This document shows, one piece after another, positions 28,581-36,304 of a stretch of DNA of 64,000 nt (the first letter of the stretch is position 1; each line of letters starts with the position of its first letter). The stretch lies in NCBI RefSeq assembly GCF_001643015.1, contig NZ_CP015622.1, positions 881,358 through 945,357 on the forward strand. Reading direction: 5' to 3'. The translations under genes were made by a program, and so were the position numbers. The notes under the pieces are model-generated. The model did not search any database. It had not been told where the DNA came from and was given only the letters and a program-made list of their open reading frames with translations. The DNA comes from Corynebacterium crudilactis. Lineage in GTDB: Bacteria; Actinomycetota; Actinomycetes; Mycobacteriales; Mycobacteriaceae.

Positions 28581-30194
28581 TCAACTTTTATCGATTTTAA
28601 CGTGTTTTCGCGCATGTTCAACCGCAAGAGGCATGTTTTCGAAAAGGTGGTTTTCGTGTCTCAATGATCTGATTGCGCCCAGCACGCCAAGCACATGGAT
28701 ATGCTCTTTTTGGATGCCCTTAATTAGTACAGTGACATTTTTTCGCTCTAGTGCATTGACAAGTTCCGTGAGTTGGTGTGCTCCCGTGGCGTCGATCATC
28801 TGGATGTGGGAGAGGCGAAGGATCACGACTTCAAGGTCGTCATAATCAAGAATTTGTTGCAGTAGTTGCTCTGCTGCACCAAAAAACAATGCGCCCTCGA
28901 TACGGAAAAGGCCGATCTTTTCGTCGTTAAGCGTGGCCGGTTCGGGCAAGGTTTCGCGGTAGACGCCGGCGTTCATGCTCATGCGTCGCAGGATGAAAAA
29001 CGCCGCCACGGCGATGCCGATGCCGACTGCAATCACGAGGTCAACGCTGATGGTCACGATCGCTGTGATGATAAACACGATTGCATCAGAGCGAGTGGAG
29101 CGCAGGACGCGCGAAATCACTTCAAATGACACCATGCGGGCAGCGGTCACCATGAGCACGCCAGAGAGCGCTGCAAGTGGAATGACAGCTACGATGCTCG
29201 CGGCTACATAGACAACGCCAAGTAGTACAAGGGCATGCACAATCGAGGCCATTCGTGTGCGCCCACCGGAGCGGACATTTACCGCAGTGCGCGCGATGGC
29301 GCCCGTTGCTGGCATGCCACCAAAAAAGCCGGCGCTTATCGACGCCAACCCCTGGCCGATCAGTTCCCGGTCTGCGTTATACGGCCCAGTATCTGCCATT
29401 GAGGCGGCTACTCGAGCTGAGAGTAATGACTCAATCGCAGCCAGCGCAGCCACTGCGAACGCTGGCCCCAATAGGCTTGTGAACAGTTCCCATGTGACAT
29501 CTGGAAGGTGGGGAGCCGGTAGGGAATTGGGTAATGCGCCGATAAGATCAACCGGAAGTTTCAGTACAGCAACACCAATTGATACGACAAGAATTGCGAT
29601 AAAGCTTGCTGGTAATTTCGGCGCGAACTTGCCCAAAAGGATCATGATGGATGCAGTGACCGCGATGATAAGCAGCGGTAGAAATGCATCTTTGGTGGCA
29701 TGGGAAACGGTATGAATCGCAGCGAGTAGCGCGCTAGTGGGCAATTGTCCGGTGTAACCAAAAGCGGCGGGGACTTGTTGAAGGAAGATGATCACGCCGA
29801 TACCCGCAGTGAATCCTTCGATCACCGGCCAGGGGATAAAGCTCACGGTGCGTCCAAGTCGGAGCATTCCGGCAACAAGAACGATAGCTCCAGCCATGAG
29901 ACTGAGAAGGGCCACAGCGCCGACTCCGTATTGCATGACGATGGGGGCGAGGACAACGACCATGGCTCCGGTAGGGCCAGACACTTGGACATTCGATCCG
30001 CCGAAGATCGCTGCGACTAATCCAGCAATGATTGCTGTGACAATTCCGGCTTCTGCACCGACGCCTGAGCTCACGCCAAAAGCTAGCGCAAGTGGTAGTG
30101 CAACAATGCCCACGGTGATGCCCGCAGCGAAATCCATCTTCCACGTGACTCGCAGGAGCCGGTAATCATCCATGGAAGGAAGAAGGTCACGCAT
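28581..30194 (-). CDS. SulP-family anion transporter with STAS domain
   Basis: A 537-residue member of the SLC26/SulP family (sulfate, bicarbonate or dicarboxylate transport). The N-terminal membrane domain starts MDFAAGITVGIVALPLALAF and includes the signature-like GGSNVQVSGPTGAMVVV and FGGMPATGAIARTAVNVRSGG; about 12 hydrophobic helices follow. The STAS domain occupies the last 110 residues (IGLFRIEGALFFGAAEQL; MIDATGAHQLTEL). The gene overlaps the upstream ArsR regulator by 8 bp, so expression is coupled to it. The ion carried is not determined. Confidence 0.92.
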   Translation of the reverse strand: MRDLLPSMDDYRLLRVTWKMDFAAGITVGIVALPLALAFGVSSGVGAEAGIVTAIIAGLVAAIFGGSNVQVSGPTGAMVVVLAPIVMQYGVGAVALLSLMAGAIVLVAGMLRLGRTVSFIPWPVIEGFTAGIGVIIFLQQVPAAFGYTGQLPTSALLAAIHTVSHATKDAFLPLLIIAVTASIMILLGKFAPKLPASFIAILVVSIGVAVLKLPVDLIGALPNSLPAPHLPDVTWELFTSLLGPAFAVAALAAIESLLSARVAASMADTGPYNADRELIGQGLASISAGFFGGMPATGAIARTAVNVRSGGRTRMASIVHALVLLGVVYVAASIVAVIPLAALSGVLMVTAARMVSFEVISRVLRSTRSDAIVFIITAIVTISVDLVIAVGIGIAVAAFFILRRMSMNAGVYRETLPEPATLNDEKIGLFRIEGALFFGAAEQLLQQILDYDDLEVVILRLSHIQMIDATGAHQLTELVNALERKNVTVLIKGIQKEHIHVLGVLGAIRSLRHENHLFENMPLAVEHARKHVKIDKS

Positions 30195-30501
30195 GTTCGC
30201 CCGCCATCCGATTGAGTAGTGAACGGCTAACGAGGAGGAAATCGGCCACTTCGGGGAAAGCGAGTCGGTATAAGACTGTCAAGCCTTCGCGCTGGGAAGA
30301 GACTAAACCAAATTTTCTTAAGACCTTAAGGTGTTGCGATACGTGAGATGCCTCTAGATCCATCTCTTTAACTATTTGCCCTGCAGAAACTTCGCCATGA
30401 GTATCAATTATTTCCAAGGCTCTAATGCGGTAGGGGTGTGCCAATCCTTTAAAAAGGTCAGCTTTGCGCTGATAGATTGGCAGGTCGGTGGTGCTCAACA
30501 T
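30187..30501 (-). CDS. ArsR/SmtB-family transcriptional regulator
   Basis: A 104-residue winged-helix repressor: ADLFKGLAHPYRIRALEIID, then VSAGQIVKEMDLEASHVSQH LKVLRKFGLVSSQREG. The usual metal-thiolate motif CVCDL is absent and no cysteine is present, so it does not sense metals through the alpha-3 Cys site. It heads an operon with the SulP transporter and probably represses it through the palindrome at 30524-30539. Confidence 0.9.
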   Translation of the reverse strand: MLSTTDLPIYQRKADLFKGLAHPYRIRALEIIDTHGEVSAGQIVKEMDLEASHVSQHLKVLRKFGLVSSQREGLTVLYRLAFPEVADFLLVSRSLLNRMAGEHA

Positions 30502-30523
30502 TTTCCCTCCATGACTAGGTTAG

Positions 30524-30539
30524 ATGATGAATCCATCAT
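30524..30539. promoter_or_regulatory. Palindrome in front of arsR-sulP (candidate ArsR operator)
   Basis: ATGATG and CATCAT around AATC form a 6-4-6 perfect inverted repeat 23 bp upstream of the arsR start codon. Position and size suit an ArsR-family operator overlapping the promoter. Confidence 0.6.
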
Positions 30540-30627
30540 ATAGTTTTTGGGGGAATTTGACTTAAGTTGAAGAGATTCCATAGTGAATTTTTAGTTCAGG
30601 CGCAACAGGTGTAAGGTATTGGAGGTT

Positions 30628-30648
30628 CATTGCCAAATCATGGCAATG
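30628..30648. promoter_or_regulatory. Perfect palindrome upstream of rpmE2-rpmF
   Basis: CATTGCCA and TGGCAATG around AATCA form a perfect 8-5-8 inverted repeat about 85 bp before the rpmE2 start. It has the geometry of a dimeric repressor site. It lacks the GAAAATCATTTTC core of corynebacterial Zur boxes. Confidence 0.55.
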
Positions 30649-30733
30649 CATACTTACCGAACCCAACTCGGGCACGATCCACATCTAATGAGGAACCGAC
30701 CTGAAGTTTCAATCCTGAGGGAATCGAGAGTAA

Positions 30734-31000
30734 ATGAAAAAGGATATTCACCCTGGCTACCATGCGGTAGTCTTCCAGGACGCAGGCACTGGCTTCCAGT
30801 TCCTGACCAAGTCCACTGCTTCCAGCGACCGCACCGTGGCCTGGGAAGATGGTAACGAGTACCCACTGATCGTCGTTGACGTTACAAGTGAGTCTCACCC
30901 ATTCTGGACCGGCGCTCAGCGTGTCATGGACACCGCTGGTCGTGTTGAGAAGTTCGAGCGTCGCTTCGGTGGCATGGCTCGTCGCAAGAAGAAGGCATAG
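30734..31000 (+). CDS. rpmE2: 50S ribosomal protein L31 type B
   Basis: An 88-residue type B L31: [20 protein letters not shown], then [32 protein letters not shown]. Type B L31 lacks the CxxC of the zinc form and replaces it when zinc is scarce in several bacteria. It is followed 11 bp later by rpmF. It is set apart from the rpmB operon by the divergent-by-function SulP pair. Confidence 0.95.
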   Translation: MKKDIHPGYHAVVFQDAGTGFQFLTKSTASSDRTVAWEDGNEYPLIVVDVTSESHPFWTGAQRVMDTAGRVEKFERRFGGMARRKKKA

Positions 31001-31011
31001 GAGGGAAACCC

Positions 31012-31185
31012 ATGGCAGTTCCAAAGCGCCGTATGTCCCGCGCAAACACCCGCACCCGTCGTTCCCAGTGGAAGGCTGACAATGTCGCCCTTCAAGAGGT
31101 CAAGATCGACGGTCAGACCGTTCGCATCCCACGCCGTCTGGTTAAGGCAGCTCAGCTCGGTCTAGTAGACGTAGAGCAGTTCTAA
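31012..31185 (+). CDS. rpmF: 50S ribosomal protein L32, cysteine-free form
   Basis: A 57-residue L32: [20 protein letters not shown], then [20 protein letters not shown]. The zinc-finger cysteines of the C+ L32 are missing. A very good ribosome-binding site (AGGAGGG) lies seven bases before ATG. Shorter than 60 codons but certain from the N-terminal motif. Confidence 0.95.
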   Translation: MAVPKRRMSRANTRTRRSQWKADNVALQEVKIDGQTVRIPRRLVKAAQLGLVDVEQF

Positions 31186-31195
31186 ACCCCGAATT

Positions 31196-31223
31196 CTTAA
31201 CCTGCACTTAAGTGTAGGTTAAG
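31196..31223 (+). terminator. First hairpin after rpmF
   Basis: CTTAACCTGCAC pairs with GTGTAGGTTAAG (one G-T pair) around TTAA, ten bases after the rpmF stop. A second, T-rich hairpin follows at 31237. Confidence 0.55.
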
Positions 31224-31236
31224 AGTTTATTAAGAG

Positions 31237-31278
31237 CCGGTTATCTTCCTTTAAATAGGGGAGGTAACCGGTTTCTTT
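31237..31278 (+). terminator. Rho-independent terminator after rpmE2-rpmF
   Basis: CCGGTTATCTTCC pairs with GGGAGGTAACCGG (several G-T pairs) and is followed by TTTCTTT. It separates the ribosomal genes from the two-component system. Confidence 0.75.
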
Positions 31279-31296
31279 GTGCGATAAAGGTGTTAG

Positions 31297-31342
31297 CATA
31301 ATCGAAACAAGTTTCTACGTGTAGGATTTTCTAATGTAGAAA
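31297..31342 (+). promoter_or_regulatory. Candidate promoter and inverted repeat of the response-regulator operon
   Basis: CATAAT at 31297-31302 is a good -10 hexamer (TAGCATAAT). Downstream, TTTCTAC at 31312-31318 and GTAGAAA at 31336-31342 form a 7-bp inverted repeat with a 17-base spacer in the leader, about 40 bp before the start codon. MprA-type regulators act on their own operon, so this is a candidate self-regulatory site. Confidence 0.4.
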
Positions 31343-31378
31343 AGACTGTCACGCCCTGATGAAGCGAAAAGGGTATAG

Positions 31379-32026
31379 ATGAAAATTTTGGTTGTGGATG
31401 ATGAGCAAGCAGTACGTGACTCACTGCGTCGCTCTCTCGCGTTCAACGGATATACCGTAGTTCTGGCGGAAGATGGTATTCAGGCTCTCGAAATGATTGA
31501 GCGTGAGCAGCCAATCTTGGTGATCCTTGATGTCATGATGCCTCGCATGGATGGGCTTGAAGTATGTCGTCATCTTCGTAGCGAAGGCGATGACCGCCCT
31601 ATACTTATCCTCACGGCCAGGGATAACGTCTCGGATCGCGTGGGCGGATTAGATGCAGGAGCTGATGATTATTTAGCAAAGCCTTTTGCACTCGAAGAGT
31701 TGCTTGCACGTGTGCGTTCTTTAGTTCGACGTGCTGCTGCCGAGGCAAACCAGATTTCTCACTCTGATCGCTCGGAGCTGTCCTGTGGAGATTTGACGCT
31801 GAATCCTGAGACACGCGATGTGAGCCGAAGCGGCCGTTATATCAGTCTTACTCGAACTGAGTTTTCACTGTTGCAGCTGCTCTTGAAAAACCAGCGAAAA
31901 GTACTGACCCGAGCCCAGATCCTTGAAGAGGTATGGGGCTATGATTTCCCAACCTCTGGAAATGCGTTGGAAGTCTACATTGGCTATCTTCGACGTAAAA
32001 CTGAGCAGGAAGGGGGAATCGCCTGA
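31379..32026 (+). pseudogene. cgtR2: OmpR/MprA-type response regulator with a C-terminal frameshift
   Basis: A response regulator for the adjacent kinase. The receiver domain is intact (acidic VVDDEQAV, phospho-acceptor Asp in [20 protein letters not shown], and Lys in AKPFALEEL). The winged helix runs to [14 protein letters not shown], where the frame shifts to IA and stops at 32026. Reading the next frame gives [17 protein letters not shown] and a TGA at 32074 that overlaps the kinase GTG, exactly the family's expected ending. One missing base near 32015-32022, next to a run of five G, explains it. The lost hairpin contacts DNA, so function is doubtful; a sequencing error is possible. Confidence 0.8.
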
Positions 32027-32072
32027 TTCACACGGTTCGCGGCGTTGGATACGTCCTGCGAGAGACTGCCCC

Positions 32073-33518
32073 GTGACATTAAGGCGGATTAGCTCCGGGA
32101 CTAATAACCGGAGCCCGCGCACGACAATTGACGGCATGGAAGATGGCTCCATGTCCTTGCGTTGGCGGCTTGCACTGCTGAGCGCAACTTTGGTGGCCTT
32201 TGCCGTGGGAGTTATTACTGTTGCTGCTTATTGGTCGGTTTCTAATTATATAACGACCTCTATCGACCGTAATCTCGAGGATCATGCAGATGTGATGCTC
32301 GAGCGTGCGAGTGCGCCAGGTTTTTATGCCAGTGCTGAAGCTGAGATTGACGTCTTGAGTGATTATTTCCAAGATGTTCGCATCGCTTTGAAGCCACCGG
32401 GCTGGGAATACGTGGTCGGGGAGAGTGTTGCTTTGCCGAGATCAGATTTTTTCAATCAAGGTGGTGTCGGCTCTGAAATAATAAGCGCCAACTCTGAAAA
32501 AATCCTGATTAAGCGTGATCACACTGGGGCTATTGTCATATTGGTAAAAGACATGGTCATGACTGAAAAACAGCTCACCGGCCTTGGCGTAATTCTTCTG
32601 TTGATCGGTGGCTGTGGTGTGTTGGCTGCGATTCTTCTGGGATTTTTCATTGCTAATGAAGGGCTTAAACCTCTAGCTCGGTTGCAGCGGGCAGTGGAAG
32701 ATATTGTGCGCACTGATGAGCTTCGTTCTATTCCAGTCATGGGTAATGATGAATTTGCTAAATTGACTCGAAGCTTCAACGATATGTTGAAAGCATTGCG
32801 TGAATCGCGTGCTAGACAGTCTCAATTAGTCGCTGATGCAGGGCATGAGTTAAAAACTCCATTGACTTCTATGCGCACAAACATTGAACTGTTATTGATG
32901 ACGTCCAAAAATGGAAATCACAGCATTCCGGAAGAAGAACTAGACGGGCTTCGTGAGGATGTCTTGGCTCAGATGTCTGAATTGTCAGACCTAATTGGTG
33001 ATCTGGTTGATTTGGCTCGTGAAGAAAGTACAGAAGTTTCTGAAACAGTAAACTTGAATCAAGTTCTTGAGATTGCGCTGAGTCGAATTGAAAGCCGACG
33101 TTTAACCGTGGACTTGGATGTCTCTGAGGAAGTTGAATGGCAACTTCAAGGTGATGATTTTTCACTTACTCGAGCGTTGGTTAATGTGCTGGATAATGCC
33201 ATAAAATGGTCACCAGAAAATGGCACAGTTATGGTGTCTATAGCCCAACACAACAATGAAACTGTTCGTATTGTTATTGAAGATTCCGGCCCAGGTATCG
33301 CTGAAGCCGAAAGAGCATTAGTCCTCGAGAGGTTTTATCGTTCTGTTAATTCACGTTCTATGCCGGGATCTGGCCTTGGCTTAGCTATTGTGCACCAAGT
33401 GGTGAAACGGCATGGAGGGGAATTAGTGGTGGATGAATCAGACGATGGAGGGACTAGGATCATCATGGACCTACCAGGAGAGCCCATTGTCAGTGGGTTC
33501 AAAAATGTAGCTGATTAA
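32073..33518 (+). CDS. cgtS2: MprB-type sensor histidine kinase
   Basis: A 481-residue membrane kinase. From GTG at 32073 (overlapping the ancestral regulator stop as GTGA): N-terminal helix ALLSATLVAFAVGVITVAAY, an outside domain of about 130 residues, a second helix VILLLIGGCGVLAAILLGFF, HAMP, HisKA with the phospho-acceptor in DAGHELKTPLTSMRTN, and HATPase with NVLDNAIKWS, DSGPGIAE and GSGLGLAIV. ATG at 32136 or 32151 are weaker alternatives. Synteny with Mycobacterium mprA-mprB-pepD-moaB2-mscL supports an envelope-stress role. Confidence 0.92.
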   Translation: MTLRRISSGTNNRSPRTTIDGMEDGSMSLRWRLALLSATLVAFAVGVITVAAYWSVSNYITTSIDRNLEDHADVMLERASAPGFYASAEAEIDVLSDYFQDVRIALKPPGWEYVVGESVALPRSDFFNQGGVGSEIISANSEKILIKRDHTGAIVILVKDMVMTEKQLTGLGVILLLIGGCGVLAAILLGFFIANEGLKPLARLQRAVEDIVRTDELRSIPVMGNDEFAKLTRSFNDMLKALRESRARQSQLVADAGHELKTPLTSMRTNIELLLMTSKNGNHSIPEEELDGLREDVLAQMSELSDLIGDLVDLAREESTEVSETVNLNQVLEIALSRIESRRLTVDLDVSEEVEWQLQGDDFSLTRALVNVLDNAIKWSPENGTVMVSIAQHNNETVRIVIEDSGPGIAEAERALVLERFYRSVNSRSMPGSGLGLAIVHQVVKRHGGELVVDESDDGGTRIIMDLPGEPIVSGFKNVAD

Positions 33519-33532
33519 ACCACTAATCAGCT
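33509..33532 (+). other. Hairpin across the kinase stop codon
   Basis: AGCTGATTA and TAATCAGCT form a perfect 9-bp stem with a 6-base loop that contains the end of the kinase gene. No T-tract follows, so it may stabilise or process the mRNA between the kinase and protease genes rather than end transcription. Confidence 0.4.
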
Positions 33533-33592
33533 CACAGCAAGTGTTCAGATTTCTTAAAGTAGCCCGCCAGCCAGGGAGTTCATAATCGAATC

Positions 33593-34906
33593 ATGACAAA
33601 TCAATTCCCCACACACAACGGTGAGAATCCAGATCGCTCATCTGAGAACCCAGTAGAACCAAATTCCTTTGAACAAGTGCGCAGTTCATATCCGCAGTGG
33701 GGTGCTAGTACCTCAAACCAAAACCCTTATCCAAATGCCACTTTTAATAGCGAGCAACGTAGTGAACAACCAGCACCAACGTGGACTAGTTGGGACAGCG
33801 AGCCATTAAGCACTGATGTAAAACCTGCTAAAGAAAAACGAAAAGTAGGAATTGGCACTGCACTCGCATTAATGCTGGTTGGCTCAATTGCTACAGGCAG
33901 CGTTGTTGGTATTGCCACAACCCAATTAGGTTCAGATTCTTCCAGCCCTCTTAATGCGCTTGAACAACCAAGTGTCCAGCGCACTACGAATGCCGAAGCA
34001 GGATCTGCCGAACAGGTTGCTGCTGCTGTATTGCCTTCCGTGGTTTCAATTCAGGCTATTACACAGACCTCTGCTTCTGAAGGATCTGGCTCAATCATTT
34101 CTTCTGACGGCTATGTGATGACCAACAATCACGTTGTTGCAGGCATTGAGCAAAGTGGTGTTCTTGAAGTGAGTTTTTCTGATGGCACTACAGCAAAAGC
34201 TGATTTTATAGCGGGAGATCCTTCTACAGATATCGCTGTGATCAAGATTAGGGATGCCCATGATCTGCCAGTTATCCAGTTTGGTGATTCAGATACATTA
34301 GGTGTGGGACAGGACGTTATGGCAGTGGGCTCACCATTAGGTCTGAGCTCTACCGTAACTACCGGCATCGTATCGGCAATGAACCGTCCGGTGCGTGCCT
34401 CTGGTGATGGTGGAGAGTCTTCTCTTATTGATGCTATTCAGACTGATGCTGCGATTAACCCCGGAAACTCAGGCGGTCCGTTGGTAGATATGGAAGGGCG
34501 CCTGATCGGTATGAATTCCGTGATTGCTTCCATTTCTAGTGGTAGCGATTCCGCTGGTTCTATTGGGTTGGGCTTCGCTATTCCTTCTAATTTTGCCAAG
34601 CGTGTGGCTGATCAACTGATTACTAGCGGCAAAGTGTCTCAGCCAATGCTTGGAGTCCAGGTTGGCATGGATAATTCCGTGGCGGGTGCAGTTATTGCAA
34701 GCGTTCAGGATGGTGGTCCCGGAGCTGAAGCAGGATTGCAGCCAGGAAATATCGTGACCAAGCTGAATGATCGAATCATCGATAGCCCCGATTCTTTGAT
34801 TGCTGCTGTGCGCTCTCATGATTTCGGAGAGACAGTGACTCTGACAATTACTCAGCCAGATACCTCGCAGACGAGAGAAGTAGAGGTTACTCTGACGAGT
34901 GAGTAA
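33593..34906 (+). CDS. HtrA/PepD-type membrane serine protease with PDZ domain
   Basis: A 437-residue S1C protease. A polar cytoplasmic head of about 80 residues precedes one transmembrane helix (IGTALALMLVGSIATGSVVG). The trypsin-like domain has catalytic His in VMTNNHVVAG, Asp in STDIAVIKI and Ser in INPGNSGGPLVD; a PDZ domain (LGVQVGMDN; GPGAEAGLQPGNIVTKLN) ends the protein. In M. tuberculosis the homologue PepD works with MprAB in cell-envelope stress. Here it is preceded by the kinase gene and followed by a MogA-like gene, matching that locus. Confidence 0.93.
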   Translation: MTNQFPTHNGENPDRSSENPVEPNSFEQVRSSYPQWGASTSNQNPYPNATFNSEQRSEQPAPTWTSWDSEPLSTDVKPAKEKRKVGIGTALALMLVGSIATGSVVGIATTQLGSDSSSPLNALEQPSVQRTTNAEAGSAEQVAAAVLPSVVSIQAITQTSASEGSGSIISSDGYVMTNNHVVAGIEQSGVLEVSFSDGTTAKADFIAGDPSTDIAVIKIRDAHDLPVIQFGDSDTLGVGQDVMAVGSPLGLSSTVTTGIVSAMNRPVRASGDGGESSLIDAIQTDAAINPGNSGGPLVDMEGRLIGMNSVIASISSGSDSAGSIGLGFAIPSNFAKRVADQLITSGKVSQPMLGVQVGMDNSVAGAVIASVQDGGPGAEAGLQPGNIVTKLNDRIIDSPDSLIAAVRSHDFGETVTLTITQPDTSQTREVEVTLTSE

Positions 34907-34960
34907 GTTTTAAAAGAAGTAAAAGAATCATTAACAGTAGCTAAGCATGAGTGAGGAACT

Positions 34961-35548
34961 ATGAGCAAGGATCCGTTGGGAAGTCTTACCGAGGTTGTAG
35001 ATACACGAGTTCCGCTTCCGGATGTTGAGCCGGATGCTGAATTTTTGATGGCTACAGAGCAAGAGTTCTCGATGTCCACTCAAAAGCGAGCGCTTGTAGT
35101 TTTGGTCGGCGATCATGTTACTGATGCCGAGAGCACTGGCCGTTTGGTGACAGAGTTGCTTTTAGAAGCTGGTTTCAATGTGGACGCCGTTGTTGGTGTG
35201 CGCTCTAAGAAATCACAGATTAGACAAGCCATTGAAACTGCCGTTGTTGGTGGCGCAGACCTCGTGCTGACTATCGGCGGCGTGGGCGTAGGTCCGAGGG
35301 ATAAAACCCCTGAGGCAACCCGCGCAGTATTAGACCAAGATGTTCTGGGCATTGCCCAAGCTCTTCGTTCTTCTGGCTTGGCTTGTGGCGCAATAGATGC
35401 CGGTGTTTCCCGTGGAGTAGCAGGTATCTCTGGTTCCACAGTAGTGGTCAATCTTGCGCATTCTCGTTCGGCAATTCGCGATGGAATGGCAACTCTTGTT
35501 CCACTAGTTGATTTCGTTGTGGATCAGCTTCGAACTTCTGTGGTTTAA
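34961..35548 (+). CDS. mog: MogA/MoaB-family molybdopterin-binding protein
   Basis: The family binds or adenylylates molybdopterin in molybdenum-cofactor synthesis. The 195-residue product has the core VLTIGGVGVGPRDKTPEATR near residue 105 (TGGTGxxxRDxTPE in the family) and a C-terminal part with VSRGVAGISGSTVVVNL. The N-terminal 40 residues are an extra, acidic extension. It occupies the moaB2 place of the mycobacterial mprAB-pepD-moaB2-mscL locus. Whether it makes cofactor or has another role is not clear from sequence. Confidence 0.88.
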   Translation: MSKDPLGSLTEVVDTRVPLPDVEPDAEFLMATEQEFSMSTQKRALVVLVGDHVTDAESTGRLVTELLLEAGFNVDAVVGVRSKKSQIRQAIETAVVGGADLVLTIGGVGVGPRDKTPEATRAVLDQDVLGIAQALRSSGLACGAIDAGVSRGVAGISGSTVVVNLAHSRSAIRDGMATLVPLVDFVVDQLRTSVV

Positions 35549-35558
35549 GAGAAGCAAC

Positions 35559-35744
35559 GTGAGTAGACAACGAAGGAGAGCTTTTCGGGCTTCCGATGCT
35601 GTGGATTATGACAGGACAGCGGATCAACCGGTAGCAACCTCAACGAATGATGAGAGTCGCGAAGTATCCTTAGATCCTGAACAAGATGACCTGCCAACTG
35701 GCATGGAATTTTGGAAAGAACAACAGCCACCGCACCACGGTTAA
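35559..35744 (+). CDS. Small acidic protein of unknown function
   Basis: A 61-residue protein from GTG at 35559: a basic head RQRRRAFRASDAV, a polar middle, and the end DDLPTGMEFWKEQQPPHHG. I recognise no domain. The ten-base gap after mog, the good terminator behind it and the conserved-looking C-terminal motif suggest a genuine cotranscribed gene. Confidence 0.6.
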   Translation: MSRQRRRAFRASDAVDYDRTADQPVATSTNDESREVSLDPEQDDLPTGMEFWKEQQPPHHG

Positions 35745-35756
35745 GTTTGTGGCAAT

Positions 35757-35793
35757 AAAAATGCGTCTGAGAGTAAAACTCAGACGCATTTTT
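35757..35793. terminator. Bidirectional terminator between the small gene and mscL
   Basis: AAAAATGCGTCTGAG and CTCAGACGCATTTTT make a perfect 15-bp stem with a 7-base loop and T-tracts on both strands. It serves the plus-strand mog transcript and the minus-strand mscL transcript. Confidence 0.92.
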
Positions 35794-35809
35794 ATATGTG
35801 CACAGATAC

Positions 35810-36223
35810 TTATTGCTGGAGGCGCTTCTGCTCCTGCAGGAGGTCACGGATCTCAGTGAGAAGTTCAGCTTCGATGGAAGCTGGTGCTTCTTCTTCCTCT
35901 TCAACGCCCTTGCGCTTTGCTAGTGCTTCGTTCAGCTTGTTCATTGGAGCAACAAGAATGAAGTAAACGATGCCAGCAACGATGAGGAAGTTGATTGCTG
36001 CAGTGATGACTGCACCGAAATCAACAAAGGTTGCTTCATTGCCAGAGCGGATGTAGAAGCCGAGGCCTTCTACGTCAGTGCTGCCAATAGAGGCGATGAG
36101 GGGGTTGATGATGGAGTCGGAAAATGCAGTCACGATTGCAGTGAAAGCGGTACCGATGACCACAGCAACTGCGAGCTCGATGACATTACCGCGGAGGATG
36201 AAATCTCTAAAACCTTTAAGCAT
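35810..36223 (-). CDS. mscL: Large-conductance mechanosensitive channel
   Basis: Opens under membrane tension to release solutes on osmotic downshock. The 137-residue product from ATG at 36223 begins MLKGFRDFILRGNVIELAVA, the S1 helix and first pore helix of MscL; the second helix is VITAAINFLIVAGIVYFILV and the end is a charged C-terminal bundle (EAELLTEIRDLLQEQKR). In mycobacteria it follows moaB2 in the same position. Confidence 0.97.
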   Translation of the reverse strand: MLKGFRDFILRGNVIELAVAVVIGTAFTAIVTAFSDSIINPLIASIGSTDVEGLGFYIRSGNEATFVDFGAVITAAINFLIVAGIVYFILVAPMNKLNEALAKRKGVEEEEEAPASIEAELLTEIRDLLQEQKRLQQ

Positions 36224-36304
36224 GGTTGTTACTCCTGACAATATTGTGGACAGTGTGATCGACAAATGCACCTTAGCGGAAAGTTCACTTTTTTGAACAG
36301 GGAA

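Noticed and set aside
31923..32072. N-terminal extension of the sensor kinase frame
   Set aside because: The extension lies in the wrong frame of the response-regulator C-terminus; GTG at 32073, which overlaps the ancestral regulator stop, is the natural start.
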